Below, piece by piece: positions 55,950 through 63,029 of a DNA stretch of 64,000 nt. This DNA is from Bradyrhizobium erythrophlei (GTDB taxonomy: Bacteria > Pseudomonadota > Alphaproteobacteria > Rhizobiales > Xanthobacteraceae). The stretch spans positions 2,356,001-2,420,000 of the forward strand of contig NZ_LT670849.1 of the NCBI RefSeq assembly GCF_900142985.1, in the 5' to 3' direction. Under the pieces are notes generated by a model. That model was given only the letters and a program-made list of their open reading frames with translations. It was not told the origin of the DNA and made no database searches. The translations under genes were made by a program, and so were the position numbers. Every line of letters starts with the position of its first letter. The stretch's first letter is position 1.

Positions 55950-55991
55950 TGGGATCGCCTTTGTTTCAGTTGGGTTTGTCGTCGATCAACG

Positions 55992-56330
55992 TCAATGGCT
56001 GATCATCCAGGGACGTGCGGTCGGAAAGCTTTTCGCGCCGCTTTTGGTTTTCTTCACAAGGCGCGAGGGCTTGCCTGAGCAGCAGCCGCAACCGGGCCCG
56101 TGCGAGGCTTTGTACTGATCCAGCGTCTTGGGCGCATTCGAGCTGCGTTCATTGGTGGCATGCGCCTTCCGTTTTTCGGCTGGCATGCAAAAGAAGTTGG
56201 GCGCTCTCAGAATCGCACGCGGCGAGGAAGTCGCGCATTTCGGGCAATCGCCCTCCTCGTCGCATTCGGACATCGGCCGCATGTCCGAGAACGGACCGCA
56301 ATCGCGGCAAAGATAATCGTAAACCGGCAT
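55992..56330 (-). CDS. fmdB: FmdB-type zinc-ribbon protein
   Basis: 112 residues from the ATG at 56330, set by GGGGAG before it and the typical MPVYDYLCRDCG start. The zinc ribbon uses CRDCG and CPKCA; a further GCGCCSG cluster lies near residue 80. FmdB was described as a regulator of the formamidase operon in Methylophilus; here it lies between fmdA and amiE. The four-cysteine ribbon is complete. The C-terminal CGCC cluster is an extra feature compared with short FmdB proteins. Confidence 0.88.
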   Translation of the reverse strand: MPVYDYLCRDCGPFSDMRPMSECDEEGDCPKCATSSPRAILRAPNFFCMPAEKRKAHATNERSSNAPKTLDQYKASHGPGCGCCSGKPSRLVKKTKSGAKSFPTARPWMISH

Positions 56331-56418
56331 CTCACTCCCCTGCGCTGACGTTCTCGACTGCGGCGGATGCGGGGCGGCAAACCAGAAAACCGTCCCGCAT
56401 CCTATGGCGCAGGGAGAC

Positions 56419-57648
56419 TTATTTGTCGGGAGAAAGCGACACGTCGACGCCGCCCTTGATGTGTTTGATCGGCCCGGCCGACGACGGCATGATATCGAAG
56501 TCAAAAATCTCCGTCGGCAGATAGAGTGTGGCGCAGGCGTTGGGAATATCGACCACGCCGCTGATATGGCCTTGCACCGGCGCGACACCGAGAATCGTGT
56601 AGGCTTGGGCGCCCGAGTAACCGAACTTCTTCAGATATTCGATCGCGTTCAGACAGGCCTGACGATAGGCTATATGAACGTCGAGGTAGTGCTGTTCACC
56701 CTTCTCGTCGACCGAGATGCCTTCGAAGATCAGATAGTCCTTGTAGTTCGGCGTGATCGGCGACGGCTTGAAGATCGGATTCTTGATGCCGTATTTGGCG
56801 ACGCCATCCTTGATGATTTCGACCTTCAGATGCAGCCAACCGGCCATCTCGATCGCGCCGCAGAAGGTGATTTCGCCGTCACCCTGGCTGAAATGCAGGT
56901 CGCCCATCGACAGCCCGCCACCCGGTACATAGACCGGGAAGTAGATCTTTGAGCCGCGCGACAGATCCTTGATGTCGCAGTTGCCGCCATGCTCGCGCGG
57001 CGGCACCGTGCGGGCACCTTCGGCGGCGATCTTGGCCTTCGCATCGCCCTTGGCCTGGCCGGCATGGGTGGTCGCCGCAAAGGGTGGGTTAGCCAGCGGC
57101 GGGACGCGCGTCGGATTCGTCGCGATCAGCGCGGTCTCGCGCTCGTTCCATTTTGCCAGCAGCTTCGGATCGGGCAGACAGCCGATCAGACCGGGATGCA
57201 CGAGACCTGCGAAGTTCACGCCGGGCACATGACGCGACGAGGTGTAAAGACCCTTGATGTCCCAGATCGACTTCTGCGCCAGCGGGAAGTGTTCGGTGAG
57301 GAAGCCGCCGCCATTCTTCTTGGAGAAGAAGCCGTTGAAGCCCCAGAGGCTCTCCTTCTTCGGCCCAACGTCGAGCAGATCGACGACCAGGAGGTCGCCG
57401 GGCTCGGCGCCCTTGACGCCGATCGGCCCCGAGAGGAAGTGCACGATCGACAGATCGATATCGCGCACGTCGTCGGCCGAATCGTTGTTCTTGATGAAGC
57501 CGCCGGTCCAGTCGTAGGTCTCGACGATGAAATCGTCGCCCGGATTGACCCACGCCACCATCGGAATGTCCGGGTGCCAGCGATTGTGGATCATGTCATT
57601 TTCATAAGCCGACTTCGTAAGATCGACTTTGATCAGTGTCTCTGGCAT
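56419..57648 (-). CDS. fmdA: Formamidase/acetamidase
   Basis: 409 residues, the usual FmdA length. It begins MPETLIKVDLTKSAY and has NRWHPDIPMVAWVNPGD, VPPREHGGNCDIKDL and GLSMGDLHFSQGDGEI, the blocks that line the zinc-dependent active site of the formamidase/acetamidase family (distinct from nitrilases). It hydrolyses formamide and other short amides to ammonia. Preceded by GGGGAGCG. It sits between urtE and fmdB on the minus strand, so amide import and cleavage are encoded together. Confidence 0.97.
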   Translation of the reverse strand: MPETLIKVDLTKSAYENDMIHNRWHPDIPMVAWVNPGDDFIVETYDWTGGFIKNNDSADDVRDIDLSIVHFLSGPIGVKGAEPGDLLVVDLLDVGPKKESLWGFNGFFSKKNGGGFLTEHFPLAQKSIWDIKGLYTSSRHVPGVNFAGLVHPGLIGCLPDPKLLAKWNERETALIATNPTRVPPLANPPFAATTHAGQAKGDAKAKIAAEGARTVPPREHGGNCDIKDLSRGSKIYFPVYVPGGGLSMGDLHFSQGDGEITFCGAIEMAGWLHLKVEIIKDGVAKYGIKNPIFKPSPITPNYKDYLIFEGISVDEKGEQHYLDVHIAYRQACLNAIEYLKKFGYSGAQAYTILGVAPVQGHISGVVDIPNACATLYLPTEIFDFDIMPSSAGPIKHIKGGVDVSLSPDK

Positions 57649-57677
57649 TTCAACGCTCCCCTGTTTACGAGCTAAAT

Positions 57678-58367
57678 TCAGACGGATAGGTATTTGGAGA
57701 TCTGCGCGGCATCGACGCCGTCGCGCGGATCGTCGCGGACGATTTCACCGTTCTCGATGACGAGCACGCGGTCGGCGATATCGAGCGCAAAACTCAGAAC
57801 CTGTTCGGAGACGACGATCGACAGACCTCGCTCGTCGCGAATCCGCTTCAAGGTGCGCGCCATCTCCTTGATAATCGATGGCTGGATGCCTTCGGTCGGC
57901 TCATCCAGCAGCAGCACCTTGGGTTTGGTGGCGAGCGCGCGCGCGATCGCGAGTTGCTGCTGTTGACCGCCGGACAGATTGCCGCCGCGGCGATTCTTCA
58001 TCTCGAGAAGAACCGGAAACAATTCGTAGATGCTGCCGGGCACCTCACGCTCGCCGGAGACGACGAGACCGGTCTCGATATTTTCCTTGACCGTCATGGT
58101 CGAGAAAATCATCCGCCCCTGCGGCACATAGGCGAGCCCCTTGGCGACGCGATCATAACTCGGCAAATTGCCAAGCTCGGCCCCATCCATGGTCACCGAG
58201 CCGCTTTTGGTCGGCAGGATGCCCATCAGAGATTTCATCAGCGTGGTTTTTCCCATGCCGTTGCGGCCCATGATCGCAACAATCTCATTCGCAGCAACGG
58301 ACACGTTGAGGCCGTGCAGAACTTCGCTCTGGCCATAGGCGACGTGAAGGTTGGAAATCGCCAGCAT
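57678..58367 (-). CDS. urtE: Urea/short-chain amide ABC transporter ATPase UrtE
   Basis: 229 residues from the ATG at 58367 (AAGGAGC before it). Walker A is GRNGMGKTT, signature LSGGQQQQLA, Walker B VLLLDEPTEGIQP, with the H-loop replaced by the SEQ segment common in LivF/UrtE proteins. Its neighbours urtDCBA and fmdA/amiE indicate import of urea or short amides. A double-hairpin repeat lies between this gene and urtD, so the two ATPase genes are unusually far apart (205 bp). Confidence 0.94.
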   Translation of the reverse strand: MLAISNLHVAYGQSEVLHGLNVSVAANEIVAIMGRNGMGKTTLMKSLMGILPTKSGSVTMDGAELGNLPSYDRVAKGLAYVPQGRMIFSTMTVKENIETGLVVSGEREVPGSIYELFPVLLEMKNRRGGNLSGGQQQQLAIARALATKPKVLLLDEPTEGIQPSIIKEMARTLKRIRDERGLSIVVSEQVLSFALDIADRVLVIENGEIVRDDPRDGVDAAQISKYLSV

Positions 58368-58408
58368 CAAAAGCTCCTTGCCTCTTCCTAAATTTCCAGT
58401 CCGGCCCA

Positions 58409-58576
58409 CTAGTGGAGTGGATTTGACATTCGCTACCCACCTAGCCGCGAATTCCTAAGGCGAATGTCAAATCCTAAACTCCACTAGAAACCTATATTTG
58501 CTAGTGGTCCTTTGATTCTAACATTCGCAAAAGTGGCCGCCGCAAAAGGATGCGAATGTTAGAATCGGACCACTAG
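58409..58576. repeat. Double-hairpin repeat, copy 9, between urtD and urtE (A 58409-58487, B 58501-58576)
   Basis: Hairpin A pairs CTAGTGGAGT with ACTCCACTAG and GGATTTGACATTCGC with its exact complement. Spacer 13 nt. Hairpin B pairs CTAGTGGTCC with GGACCACTAG and GATTCTAACATTCGCA with its exact complement. It is the most regular copy and nearly identical to copy 3 in the sox operon. Its right edge supplies the urtD stop codon. Confidence 0.96.
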
Positions 58577-59328
58577 TGTCCGAGATAAACCTCGATGACC
58601 TTGGGGTCGTTCTTGACGTGATCCATCGAGCCTTCCGACAGAACCTGGCCCTGATGCAGAACCGTGACCTTGTGCGCGATGTCCTCGACGAATTTCATGT
58701 CGTGCTCAATCACGAGCACCGAACGGTCCTTGATGATGCGGTTGAGCAGTTCGGCGGTCTTGGCCCGCTCGCTGACACTCATGCCGGCGACCGGCTCGTC
58801 GAGCATCAGCAACTCGGGGTCCTGGATCAGCAGCATGCCGATTTCGAGCCATTGCTTCTGGCCGTGGCTGAGCAACTCGGCCTTCACGTTCAGCCGGTCG
58901 CTGAGGAAGATCATCTCGGCAACCTCATGAACGCGGTCGCGCACCACGGCATCACGGGTGAAAGTCAGTGCCCCGAACACCGTGCGGCCACGCGGGTAGG
59001 AGATCTCAAGATTTTCGAACACCGTCAGGTCGTCATAGATCGACGGATTCTGGAATTTACGGCCGACGCCCGCCTTGACGATCTGGTTTTCCTTCATCGA
59101 CGTCAGCTCCTTGCCGCGAAACTGGATGGAGCCGGCGGTTGCCTTGGTCTTTCCGCAGATCAGGTCCAGCACCGTGGTTTTGCCGGCGCCGTTCGGGCCG
59201 ATGATGACGCGGATCTCGTTCTCCTCGACGTAGAAGGACAGGTTGTTCACCGCCTTGAAGCCGTCGAAGGAGACAGTGAGTGCTTCGACCGCGAGCAGGA
59301 ATTCCTTAGGCTGATGACCGATGCGCAT
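58573..59328 (-). CDS. urtD: Urea/short-chain amide ABC transporter ATPase UrtD
   Basis: 251 residues from the ATG at 59328, preceded by GAGGAG; a longer frame upstream is not conserved-looking. Walker A GPNGAGKTT, the UrtD-type signature LSHGQKQWLE, and Walker B LLMLDEPVAGMS. It forms the ATPase pair with UrtE. Its start lies 11 bp after the urtC stop, and its final codons YLGH are followed by a TAG formed by the edge of repeat copy 9. Confidence 0.95.
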   Translation of the reverse strand: MRIGHQPKEFLLAVEALTVSFDGFKAVNNLSFYVEENEIRVIIGPNGAGKTTVLDLICGKTKATAGSIQFRGKELTSMKENQIVKAGVGRKFQNPSIYDDLTVFENLEISYPRGRTVFGALTFTRDAVVRDRVHEVAEMIFLSDRLNVKAELLSHGQKQWLEIGMLLIQDPELLMLDEPVAGMSVSERAKTAELLNRIIKDRSVLVIEHDMKFVEDIAHKVTVLHQGQVLSEGSMDHVKNDPKVIEVYLGH

Positions 59329-59338
59329 GGCGATCTCC

Positions 59339-60481
59339 TCACTCTGCCGGTGCGCCGTTTGCGACCGAATTGTCGGGCAACGCGAAGCTCCCCTTCTTCC
59401 GTCCGGCCAGCAGGCGATCAATGCGTGGCTGCACGTAATCGCCCCAGATGCCGGCGAGGCCGTTCGGGAATGCGAGCACCACCGCTATGAACAAGCCGCC
59501 GAGCCCAAACAGCCACAGCTCGGGAAAGGATTCCGACAGGCTGGTCTTGGCGAAATTGACCAAGAGAGTGCCGTACACCGCGCCGAGGATTGAAAGCCGG
59601 CCACCGACCGCGGTGTAGATCACCATTTCGATCGACGGCACGATGCCGACAAAGGACGGCGACATAAATCCCACATTGAGCGCGAACATCGCGCCGCCGA
59701 CCGCGGCGAAAACGGCGGCGACGCAGAAGGCGAAGATCTTGAAGTTGGCGACGCTGTAGCCGGAGAAGCGGACGCGATCCTCCTTGTCGCGCATCGCGAC
59801 CAGGATTCGGCCGAGTTTCGAATGCCGGATGAACTGGGCGATGAAGATACAGACGAACAGGCATCCTACCTGGAAGAAGTAGAGAACGATCTTGGCGTGG
59901 TCAGGCCGGATGTCCCATCCCTTCAGGGTGCGAAGGTCGGTCATGCCGTTGATGCCGCCGGTATAGCCCTGCTGCCCGACGATCAGGATCGTCAGGATGG
60001 CGGCGACGGCCTGGGTGATGATCGCAAAGTAAGTGCCGCCGACGCGACGTTTGAACATGGCCGCGCCGATGATCAGGGCGAAAATGCCGGGCACCAGGAT
60101 GACGGCAGCGATGGTCAGGCTGAGGCTATGGAAAGGCTTCCAGAAAAACGGCAGTTCGGTGATCTGGTTCCAGTCCATGAAATCGGGAATGCCGGGTGTC
60201 GATTGAATCTTGGTGTTCTCGACGCTCGATGCTTCGAGCTTGAGAAACATCGCCATGCAATAGCCGCCGAGGCCGAAGAATACCCCCTGCCCGAGACTGA
60301 GAATGCCGCCATAGCCCCAGCAGATCACCAGCCCCAGCGCCACAAAGGCGTAAGTCAGATATTTCGCGACCAGATTGAGCCTGAAGACGTCGAGGCACAG
60401 CGGCAGGACCACCACCAGAAATGCGGCGAGCACCAGAATGCCGATGAGTTCCGATCGATTGAAGTAACGACTCTCGGTCAT
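59339..60481 (-). CDS. urtC: Urea/short-chain amide ABC permease UrtC
   Basis: 380 residues with about ten predicted membrane helices, the LivM/UrtC type. Segments such as LGLVICWGYGGILSLGQGVFFGLGGY and the EAA-like loop with RDKEDRVRFSGYSVANFKIFAF identify it. UrtC-type permeases are longer than LivM and carry an insertion after the first helices, as here (LEASSVENTKIQSTPGIPDF). It follows urtB by 16 bp and pairs with it. Confidence 0.95.
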   Translation of the reverse strand: MTESRYFNRSELIGILVLAAFLVVVLPLCLDVFRLNLVAKYLTYAFVALGLVICWGYGGILSLGQGVFFGLGGYCMAMFLKLEASSVENTKIQSTPGIPDFMDWNQITELPFFWKPFHSLSLTIAAVILVPGIFALIIGAAMFKRRVGGTYFAIITQAVAAILTILIVGQQGYTGGINGMTDLRTLKGWDIRPDHAKIVLYFFQVGCLFVCIFIAQFIRHSKLGRILVAMRDKEDRVRFSGYSVANFKIFAFCVAAVFAAVGGAMFALNVGFMSPSFVGIVPSIEMVIYTAVGGRLSILGAVYGTLLVNFAKTSLSESFPELWLFGLGGLFIAVVLAFPNGLAGIWGDYVQPRIDRLLAGRKKGSFALPDNSVANGAPAE

Positions 60482-60497
60482 GGCTCCAGCCTTTTTG

Positions 60498-61427
60498 TTA
60501 TTTGCGAACCTTAAGGGCGAACAGACCCTGCGGCCGCATCATCAGGATTCCGACGACGGCAAGCAGCGTCAGGACTTTTGCCATCGACCCGGACATGAAG
60601 AATTCAAGCGTCGACTGCGTCTGTGAGATGCTGAACGCTGATGCGATGGTGCCGAGCAGGCTCGCAGCGCCGCCGAACACGACGACCAGGAAGGTATCGA
60701 CGATATAGAGCTGGCCGGAGGTCGGCCCGGTCGAGCCGATCATGGTGAAAGCGCTTCCGGCGACGCCGGCAATGCCGCAGCCAAGCCCGAACGTATAGCG
60801 ATCGACCTTCTCGGTGTTGATGCCGACCGCGCCGGCCATAACGCGGTTTTGCACCACCGCGCGCACCTGCCGGCCCCAGCGCGACTTGTACATGATGTAG
60901 GCGACCACGAGCGTAATCAGCACGGTCAGGCACATCACGAAAATGCCGTTGATCGGCACCTCGATGCTGTCGGTGACATGCAGCGAGCCGAGCATCCATT
61001 GCGGCAACTCGACGCCGACCTCTCGCGCGCCGAAGACCGAGCGATACGCCTGCTGTAGCATGAGGCTCAATCCCCACGTGGCGAGCAGCGTATCCAGCGG
61101 ACGCTTGTAGAGGTGCCGGATCAACACCCACTCCACCAGCATTCCGAGTGCTCCGGAAGCCAGGAAGGCCAGTATCATCGCGAGAAAGAAGTAGCCGCTG
61201 AACAGGCCAGGGAGATGCGACTGAAAGAAGTTTGAGGTCATCCAGGTGACGTAGGCGCCGAGGATCATGAACTCGCCGTGCGCCATGTTGATGACGCCCA
61301 TCTGGCCGAAGATGATCGCAAGACCGAGCGCCATCAGCACGTAGACTGAAAACAGGATCAGCCCCGCAAAGCCCTGCATGACGAAGATCGAGCCCAAATC
61401 ACCAATCGAATAATCGCCGAACATCAA
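60498..61427 (-). CDS. urtB: Urea/short-chain amide ABC permease UrtB
   Basis: 309 residues with eight or so predicted helices of the LivH/UrtB type: LMALGLAIIFGQMGVINMAHGEFMILGAY at the start, RAVVQNRVMAGAVGINTEKVDRYTF in the cytoplasmic loop, and a VVFGGAASLLGTIASAFSI segment. It is the channel partner of UrtC. A 147-bp gap holding two strong hairpins separates it from urtA, which may set different levels of binding protein and permease. Confidence 0.95.
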   Translation of the reverse strand: MMFGDYSIGDLGSIFVMQGFAGLILFSVYVLMALGLAIIFGQMGVINMAHGEFMILGAYVTWMTSNFFQSHLPGLFSGYFFLAMILAFLASGALGMLVEWVLIRHLYKRPLDTLLATWGLSLMLQQAYRSVFGAREVGVELPQWMLGSLHVTDSIEVPINGIFVMCLTVLITLVVAYIMYKSRWGRQVRAVVQNRVMAGAVGINTEKVDRYTFGLGCGIAGVAGSAFTMIGSTGPTSGQLYIVDTFLVVVFGGAASLLGTIASAFSISQTQSTLEFFMSGSMAKVLTLLAVVGILMMRPQGLFALKVRK

Positions 61428-61456
61428 TGCCGTCCTATGTCATCGGAAGTTCTGGA

Positions 61457-61477
61457 CTCGCGAACGGGGTTCGCGAG
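61457..61477. promoter_or_regulatory. Intercistronic hairpin 1 between urtA and urtB
   Basis: Perfect 9-bp stem CTCGCGAAC / GTTCGCGAG with a GGG loop, 30 bases before the urtB start on the minus strand. No U-run follows. Together with the next hairpin it forms a compact two-hairpin block in the urtA-urtB gap. Confidence 0.6.
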
Positions 61478-61498
61478 AAAGCGCGCGATCAGGAGGTG

Positions 61499-61521
61499 GG
61501 CGTGGACCGGTGGTCCACGCC
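61499..61521. promoter_or_regulatory. Intercistronic hairpin 2 between urtA and urtB
   Basis: Perfect 10-bp stem GGCGTGGACC / GGTCCACGCC with a three-base loop, 54 bases past the urtA stop. Structures here typically protect the upstream binding-protein mRNA from 3' exonucleases or reduce read-through into the permease genes. Confidence 0.6.
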
Positions 61522-61574
61522 GCGGGGCTTAAGATGGAAGCGATCGCGTCAGGACGACGCTCCACCGACCACCC

Positions 61575-62834
61575 TTACTGATAGCCCTTCGGGAACGGAT
61601 CCGGCTCGACCAGATCGGCGGTCTCATAGATCAGTTCGAACTGACCATCGAGCTTGGCCCGGCCGACGCGCGTCTTCGACCACAGATGATGATTTTCATG
61701 GATGCGGACGTATCCTTCCGGCGCTCCCTTGAACTCAACACCCGGCGAAGCCGCCGCGATCTTGTCGACGTCGAAGCTTTGGGCCTTTTCGACCGTCAAC
61801 TTCCAAAGCCACGGGCCGAGATAGGCCGCTTGCGTCACGTCGCCGATCACGGTCTTGGCGCCCCACATCTTCTGGAATGCCGGGACAAAGGCCTTGTTGT
61901 TCGGGTTATCGAGGGATTCGAAATACTTCATGCAGGCATAGGCGCCCGCAATATTCTCGCCGCCGATGCCGTCGATCTCGTCTTCGGTCACCGAGATCGT
62001 GAGAAGCGCCTGCTTCGACAGGTCGATGCCGGCCGCCTTGAGTTGCTTGTAGAATGCGACGTTCGATCCGCCCACGACGTCTGTGAAGATCACGTCGGGC
62101 TTGGTCAGCTTGATCTTGTTGATGACCGAATTGAACTGGGTGTTGCCGAGCGGATAATATTCCTCGCCGACAACCTTGCCTTTGAGCACATTCTCGACAT
62201 GCTTGCGGGCGATCTTGTTCGACGTACGCGGCCAGATGTAATCCGAACCGACAAAGAAGAACGATTTCGCGCCCTTTTCCTTGGCGATCCAGTTAAGTCC
62301 AGCCAGGATCTGCTGGGTGGCTTCCTGGCCGGTGTAGATGACGTTCTTCGACTGCTCGAGGCCTTCGTAGAAGGTCGGATAATAGAGCATGCCGTTATAT
62401 TGCTCGACGACCGGCAACACTGCCTTGCGCGAGGCCGAGGTCCAGCAGCCCATGATCGAGGCAACCTTGTCGTTGACGAGAAGTTTCTTGGCCTTCTCGG
62501 CAAAGGTCGGCCAGTCGCTGGCGCCGTCTTCCTGAATGAATTTGATCTTGCGTCCGAGCACACCGCCCATGGCATTGATCTGCTCGATCGCGAGCTTTTC
62601 GGCTTCGATCGACCCGGTTTCCGAAATCGCCATCGTGCCGGTGGCGGAATGAAGGATGCCGACCGTCACCTCGGTGTCGGTGACCGCGAGGCCAGTGGTG
62701 TTGACCGCGGAAGTGGCGGGAGTGTCGGCCCATGCGGACCGCGGAAGCAGGGAAATTGCAGGAAGTGCAGCCATTCCTGCGAGCATTTTGCGCCGAAATG
62801 GCGACTTCAGGCCCCGTTTGATTTCATCTGACAT
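61575..62834 (-). CDS. urtA: Urea/short-chain amide ABC binding protein UrtA
   Basis: 419 residues from the ATG at 62834, which gives a twin-arginine-like leader (FRRKMLAGMAALPAISLL, then SAWAD). The binding domain reads TVGILHSATGTMAISETGS, ASIMGCWTSASRKAVLPVVEQ, NVIYTGQEATQQILAGLNW and NTQFNSVINKIKLTKPDVI, all typical of UrtA/FmdD proteins. Next to fmdA and amiE it could bind short amides rather than only urea. The promoter region is shared with the divergent NCS1-like gene. Confidence 0.95.
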   Translation of the reverse strand: MSDEIKRGLKSPFRRKMLAGMAALPAISLLPRSAWADTPATSAVNTTGLAVTDTEVTVGILHSATGTMAISETGSIEAEKLAIEQINAMGGVLGRKIKFIQEDGASDWPTFAEKAKKLLVNDKVASIMGCWTSASRKAVLPVVEQYNGMLYYPTFYEGLEQSKNVIYTGQEATQQILAGLNWIAKEKGAKSFFFVGSDYIWPRTSNKIARKHVENVLKGKVVGEEYYPLGNTQFNSVINKIKLTKPDVIFTDVVGGSNVAFYKQLKAAGIDLSKQALLTISVTEDEIDGIGGENIAGAYACMKYFESLDNPNNKAFVPAFQKMWGAKTVIGDVTQAAYLGPWLWKLTVEKAQSFDVDKIAAASPGVEFKGAPEGYVRIHENHHLWSKTRVGRAKLDGQFELIYETADLVEPDPFPKGYQ

Positions 62835-62889
62835 GAGTACCCCATTGGTGTTCGAGGACGTGGTCTTACCGGGGGAGGATTGCGCGAAT

Positions 62890-62902
62890 TGTGCAGTGCA
62901 CA
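62890..62902. promoter_or_regulatory. Palindromic site upstream of urtA
   Basis: TGTGCA-G-TGCACA is a perfect 6-1-6 inverted repeat, about 55 bases upstream of the urtA start and about 50-60 bases upstream of the putative sigma-54 site on the other strand. A second short inverted repeat, TACGC-N6-GCGTA, lies at 62905-62920. Candidate operator or enhancer sites; the binding protein is unknown. Confidence 0.5.
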
Positions 62903-62950
62903 GATACGCAAGATCGCGTATATTGCACCGCAAAATGCCGACGTAGATTT

Positions 62951-62966
62951 TGGCATCCAAGTTGCA
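62951..62966 (+). promoter_or_regulatory. Putative sigma-54 (RpoN) promoter of the NCS1-like gene
   Basis: TGGCATCCAAGTTGCA fits the sigma-54 consensus TGGCACG-N4-TTGCW: GG at -24 and GC at -12 have the exact spacing, with two non-consensus bases at CG. Transcription would start near 62977, about 53 bases before the GTG at 63030. Nitrogen control is the expected logic beside amide and urea genes. Confidence 0.68.
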
Positions 62967-63029
62967 GTCGAACTAAGGGCGAGCTTGCAGGCGAGTTGCA
63001 AATGACCGCGTAAAGATCGGGAGTTCAGG

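Noticed and set aside
9062..58576. CTAG at repeat ends read as 4-bp target-site duplications of a MITE
   Set aside because: In copy 7 the ends are CCAG and CTGG, complementary rather than direct copies, and both hairpins of a pair have them. The ends therefore look like part of the stem. A CTAG insertion preference is still possible.
61686..62831. Plus-strand frame opposite urtA
   Set aside because: UrtA is certain on the minus strand; the antisense product has no coherent fold.
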